A DNA stretch of 6,121 nt from Candidatus Kaiserbacteria bacterium RIFCSPHIGHO2_01_FULL_58_22 (lineage in GTDB: Bacteria; Patescibacteriota; Minisyncoccia; Phycocordibacterales; UBA2100), in assembly GCA_001781445.1 (NCBI GenBank), contig MFLB01000028.1, positions 1-6,121 of the forward strand, written 5' to 3'. The translations under genes and the position numbers were made by a program. This document shows positions 5,550-6,121 of this stretch, one piece after another. Within the stretch, counting starts at the first letter, position 1. Each line of letters starts with the position of its first letter. Below the pieces are notes generated by a model that worked only from the letters and a program-made list of their open reading frames with translations, was not told the origin of the DNA and ran no database searches.

Positions 5550-5611
5550 ATCGTTTTCGCTCGCTCGGAAATGAAAATTCGACTTTCATTTCGCTCGGCT
5601 CGCTCAACGAT
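5550..5611. repeat. Nested inverted repeat with embedded TTTCGCTCG direct repeats
   Basis: An inner perfect 9-bp stem, GAAATGAAA/TTTCATTTC (5568-5576 with 5584-5592), has a 7-nt loop. An outer ATCGTT/AACGAT (5550-5555 with 5606-5611) encloses it. The arms between them carry a direct repeat of TTTCGCTCG (5555-5563 and 5589-5597) and do not pair. Confidence 0.55.
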
Positions 5612-5616
5612 AATTT

Positions 5617-5659
5617 TGCTAGTCCAGCTACAGTTTTTTGAACTGGGACTGGGTTAGCA
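5617..5659 (+). ncRNA. Long hairpin, better paired as plus-strand RNA; function unknown
   Basis: Positions 5617-5635 and 5641-5659 form a 19-position stem around a 5-nt loop (TTTTG): 14 Watson-Crick pairs, three G-U pairs (5622/5654, 5623/5653, 5629/5647) and two mismatches. Read from the minus strand, the three G-U pairs become A-C mismatches, so the structure favours a plus-strand RNA. No promoter for such an RNA was found. The nearest plus-strand terminator is at 5927-5955. It may instead be a DNA structure or relic repeat. Confidence 0.35.
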
Positions 5660-5743
5660 GCAAGAATGTTGGTCTGTCGTGCGTCCGTTCATCCGTTTCC
5701 GAACAGGTACGGTATTTCTGGAAATCGTATTGACACATTGCAC

Positions 5744-5760
5744 GGGCATCGCGGATGCCC
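5744..5760. repeat. 7-bp perfect hairpin
   Basis: GGGCATC and GATGCCC enclose a GCG loop. No T-run longer than three follows on either strand, so a terminator role is weak. Confidence 0.5.
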
Positions 5761-5825
5761 CGTTTGACTCCTTATGCGAATGCCAGAGAACCAAGCGTGG
5801 AGCGCGTCTGCACTCTCGCCTTTGC

Positions 5826-5851
5826 ATGCGTCCTCGACTCATGAGGCGCAT
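5826..5851 (-). repeat. Hairpin at the predicted 5' end of a minus-strand transcript
   Basis: ATGCG and CCTC (5826-5830, 5832-5835) pair with GAGG and CGCAT (5843-5846, 5847-5851), giving nine base pairs with one bulged T. It begins within a base or so of the start predicted from the -10 at 5859-5864, so it could be a 5' stabilising hairpin. Confidence 0.4.
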
Positions 5852-5858
5852 CGCGATA

Positions 5859-5864
5859 ATTATA
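5859..5864 (-). promoter_or_regulatory. Candidate -10 element (TATAAT) on the minus strand
   Basis: The minus strand reads TGATATATAAT. It contains a perfect TATAAT (5864-5859), and an overlapping TGA-TATATA reading resembles an extended -10. The predicted start is near 5852. There is no good -35. It could drive a long leader for the surface-protein gene (about 475 nt) or a separate small RNA. Alternatively the AT run is an unwinding element, not a promoter. Confidence 0.3.
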
Positions 5865-5906
5865 TATCAGCGGGCGAGAAGCGCGACCCAACCCTCCTAT
5901 CCTTTT

Positions 5907-5926
5907 TGTGGATAACTTGTGGCTAA
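5907..5926 (-). other. Two tandem DnaA-box-like 9-mers (possible origin element)
   Basis: TGTGGATAA (5907-5915) is the exact reverse complement of the consensus DnaA box TTATCCACA. TGTGGCTAA (5918-5926) differs at one base. They have the same orientation and are 11 bp apart, one helical turn. A 12-bp all-AT run lies about 40 bp to the left and could act as an unwinding site. Genes diverge around this point. Two boxes alone do not prove an origin; they could also be a DnaA-regulated promoter site for the gene at 6003. Confidence 0.4.
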
Positions 5927-5955
5927 AAAAGAGCCCGAAAACGGGGGCTTTTCTT
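5927..5955. terminator. Imperfect hairpin terminator, possibly bidirectional
   Basis: AAAAGAGCCCG (5927-5937) pairs with CGGGGGCTTTT (5942-5952) around an AAAA loop, with two mismatches. On the minus strand the stem is followed by a six-T run; on the plus strand by TTTTCTT. It lies directly between the DnaA-like boxes and the promoter at 5954-5983. No known gene obviously needs it: it may insulate the plus-strand gene or end an unrecognised RNA. Confidence 0.55.
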
Positions 5956-5983
5956 CACTCACAAGCGCATGCCACAATATACT
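5954..5983 (+). promoter_or_regulatory. Sigma70-type promoter of the gene at 6003
   Basis: TTCACT (5954-5959, 4 of 6) and TATACT (5978-5983, 5 of 6) are separated by 18 bp. The predicted start near 5990 gives a leader of about 13 nt that begins at the Shine-Dalgarno sequence. Promoter, ribosome site and ATG agree in order and spacing. Confidence 0.55.
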
Positions 5984-5991
5984 CCCGGGCA

Positions 5992-5998
5992 AGGGGAG
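5992..5998 (+). promoter_or_regulatory. Shine-Dalgarno sequence for the gene at 6003
   Basis: AGGGGAG ends 4 nt before ATG at 6003. It is the only strong ribosome site in the window and fixes this start. Confidence 0.7.
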
Positions 5999-6002
5999 TC
6001 AA

Positions 6003-6121
6003 ATGGCGAAGACGCGTTTCCACCGGAAATCTTTCCGTCTTGCGGGCCCCATGGGAAGAAAACCTGAATATCCCATGAACGCTCCGCACTGGAGAACGAA
6101 AAACGGCTTTATGCAAGCGAA
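6003..6121 (+). CDS. Small basic protein, 5' part only (unidentified)
   Basis: The frame is open for 39 codons to the window edge and begins MAKTRFHRKSFRLAGPMGRK. The visible part is strongly basic (10 Lys/Arg and 2 His in 39 residues, only one acidic), with no membrane segment or signal peptide, as in nucleic-acid-binding or ribosome-associated proteins. I do not recognise the family; it does not match ribosomal protein L34, the usual neighbour of many origins. The start is supported by a promoter and Shine-Dalgarno at the right spacing. The opposite strand is also open here but lacks a ribosome site. It is transcribed away from all other genes in the window. Confidence 0.6.
   Translation, partial: MAKTRFHRKSFRLAGPMGRKPEYPMNAPHWRTKNGFMQA

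Larger units (their letters stand above)
5377..6002. other. 626-nt intergenic region between divergent genes, rich in inverted repeats
   Basis: No convincing protein gene lies here. The region holds at least six hairpin-forming inverted repeats, a 12-bp all-AT run (5856-5867), two DnaA-box-like 9-mers, a hairpin terminator and the promoter of the gene at 6003. The left-hand part is the leader of the surface-protein gene; I could not settle on a promoter for that gene. The AT-rich stretch 5474-5506 is a plausible site but has no good -35/-10 pair. I looked for tRNA, tmRNA, RNase P and SRP RNA hallmarks and saw none. Confidence 0.7.

Noticed and set aside
5730..5758. TTGACA (5730-5735) as a plus-strand -35
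   Set aside because: The 17-bp position downstream reads GGATGC, which does not resemble a -10.
5617..5760. tRNA, tmRNA, RNase P or SRP RNA gene
   Set aside because: No cloverleaf, no T-arm consensus with a matching acceptor, no GAGGAAAGTC-like RNase P core, and no tmRNA tag frame could be found.
5654..5851. Minus-strand 65-codon frame
   Set aside because: Arg/Cys-rich composition typical of random GC-rich sequence. It starts inside the 5826-5851 hairpin and has no ribosome site. A leaderless message from the -10 at 5859-5864 is conceivable but unsupported.
5679..5915. Plus-strand 78-codon frame
   Set aside because: No ribosome site, no recognisable domain, ends within the DnaA-like box and runs through two hairpins.

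Overview
The window looks like a chromosomal segment of a Candidate Phyla Radiation (Patescibacteria) bacterium, probably of the Parcubacteria group. This is inferred from family resemblance and no search was run. The main support is the large secreted protein at 2038-5376. It combines a signal peptide, a short coiled coil, a peptidoglycan-binding domain, a Pro/Gly linker, stacked beta-sandwich modules and a C-terminal WSD...DWTNGY motif, a layout I associate with Parcubacteria surface proteins. The standard genetic code fits every gene.

Layout, left to right. Positions 1-432 (minus) hold the 5' part of a secreted alpha/beta hydrolase with a GHSQG nucleophile elbow. Positions 447-1043 (minus) hold a one-pass membrane protein with an EF-hand-like calcium loop, 14 nt upstream of the hydrolase gene and probably in one operon with it. 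Positions 1102-1931 hold the most unusual element: a Y1/HUH (REP-associated, RAYT-like) transposase gene flanked on both sides by paired copies of a near-perfect 23-nt palindrome. A fifth copy sits in frame inside the transposase gene. The palindromes also encode the end of the protein, contribute to its stop codon, and may supply its promoter. Positions 1952-1980 are the terminator of the surface-protein gene, which fills 2038-5376 on the minus strand.

Positions 5377-6002 form a 626-nt non-coding stretch rich in inverted repeats. It contains a long plus-strand hairpin with G-U pairs, a 12-bp all-AT run, and two DnaA-box-like 9-mers spaced one helical turn apart. A hairpin terminator, a good sigma70-type promoter and a Shine-Dalgarno sequence then lead into a small basic protein (6003 onward, plus strand) that runs off the window. 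Every gene left of this stretch points left and the only one right of it points right. This fits a divergent intergenic region and leaves open a replication origin.

In functional terms, the left operon and the large protein all concern the cell envelope or surface. The RAYT-palindrome unit is a mobile insertion between them. The strongest candidate for an under-described system is the transposase that carries its own palindromic repeats as coding sequence.
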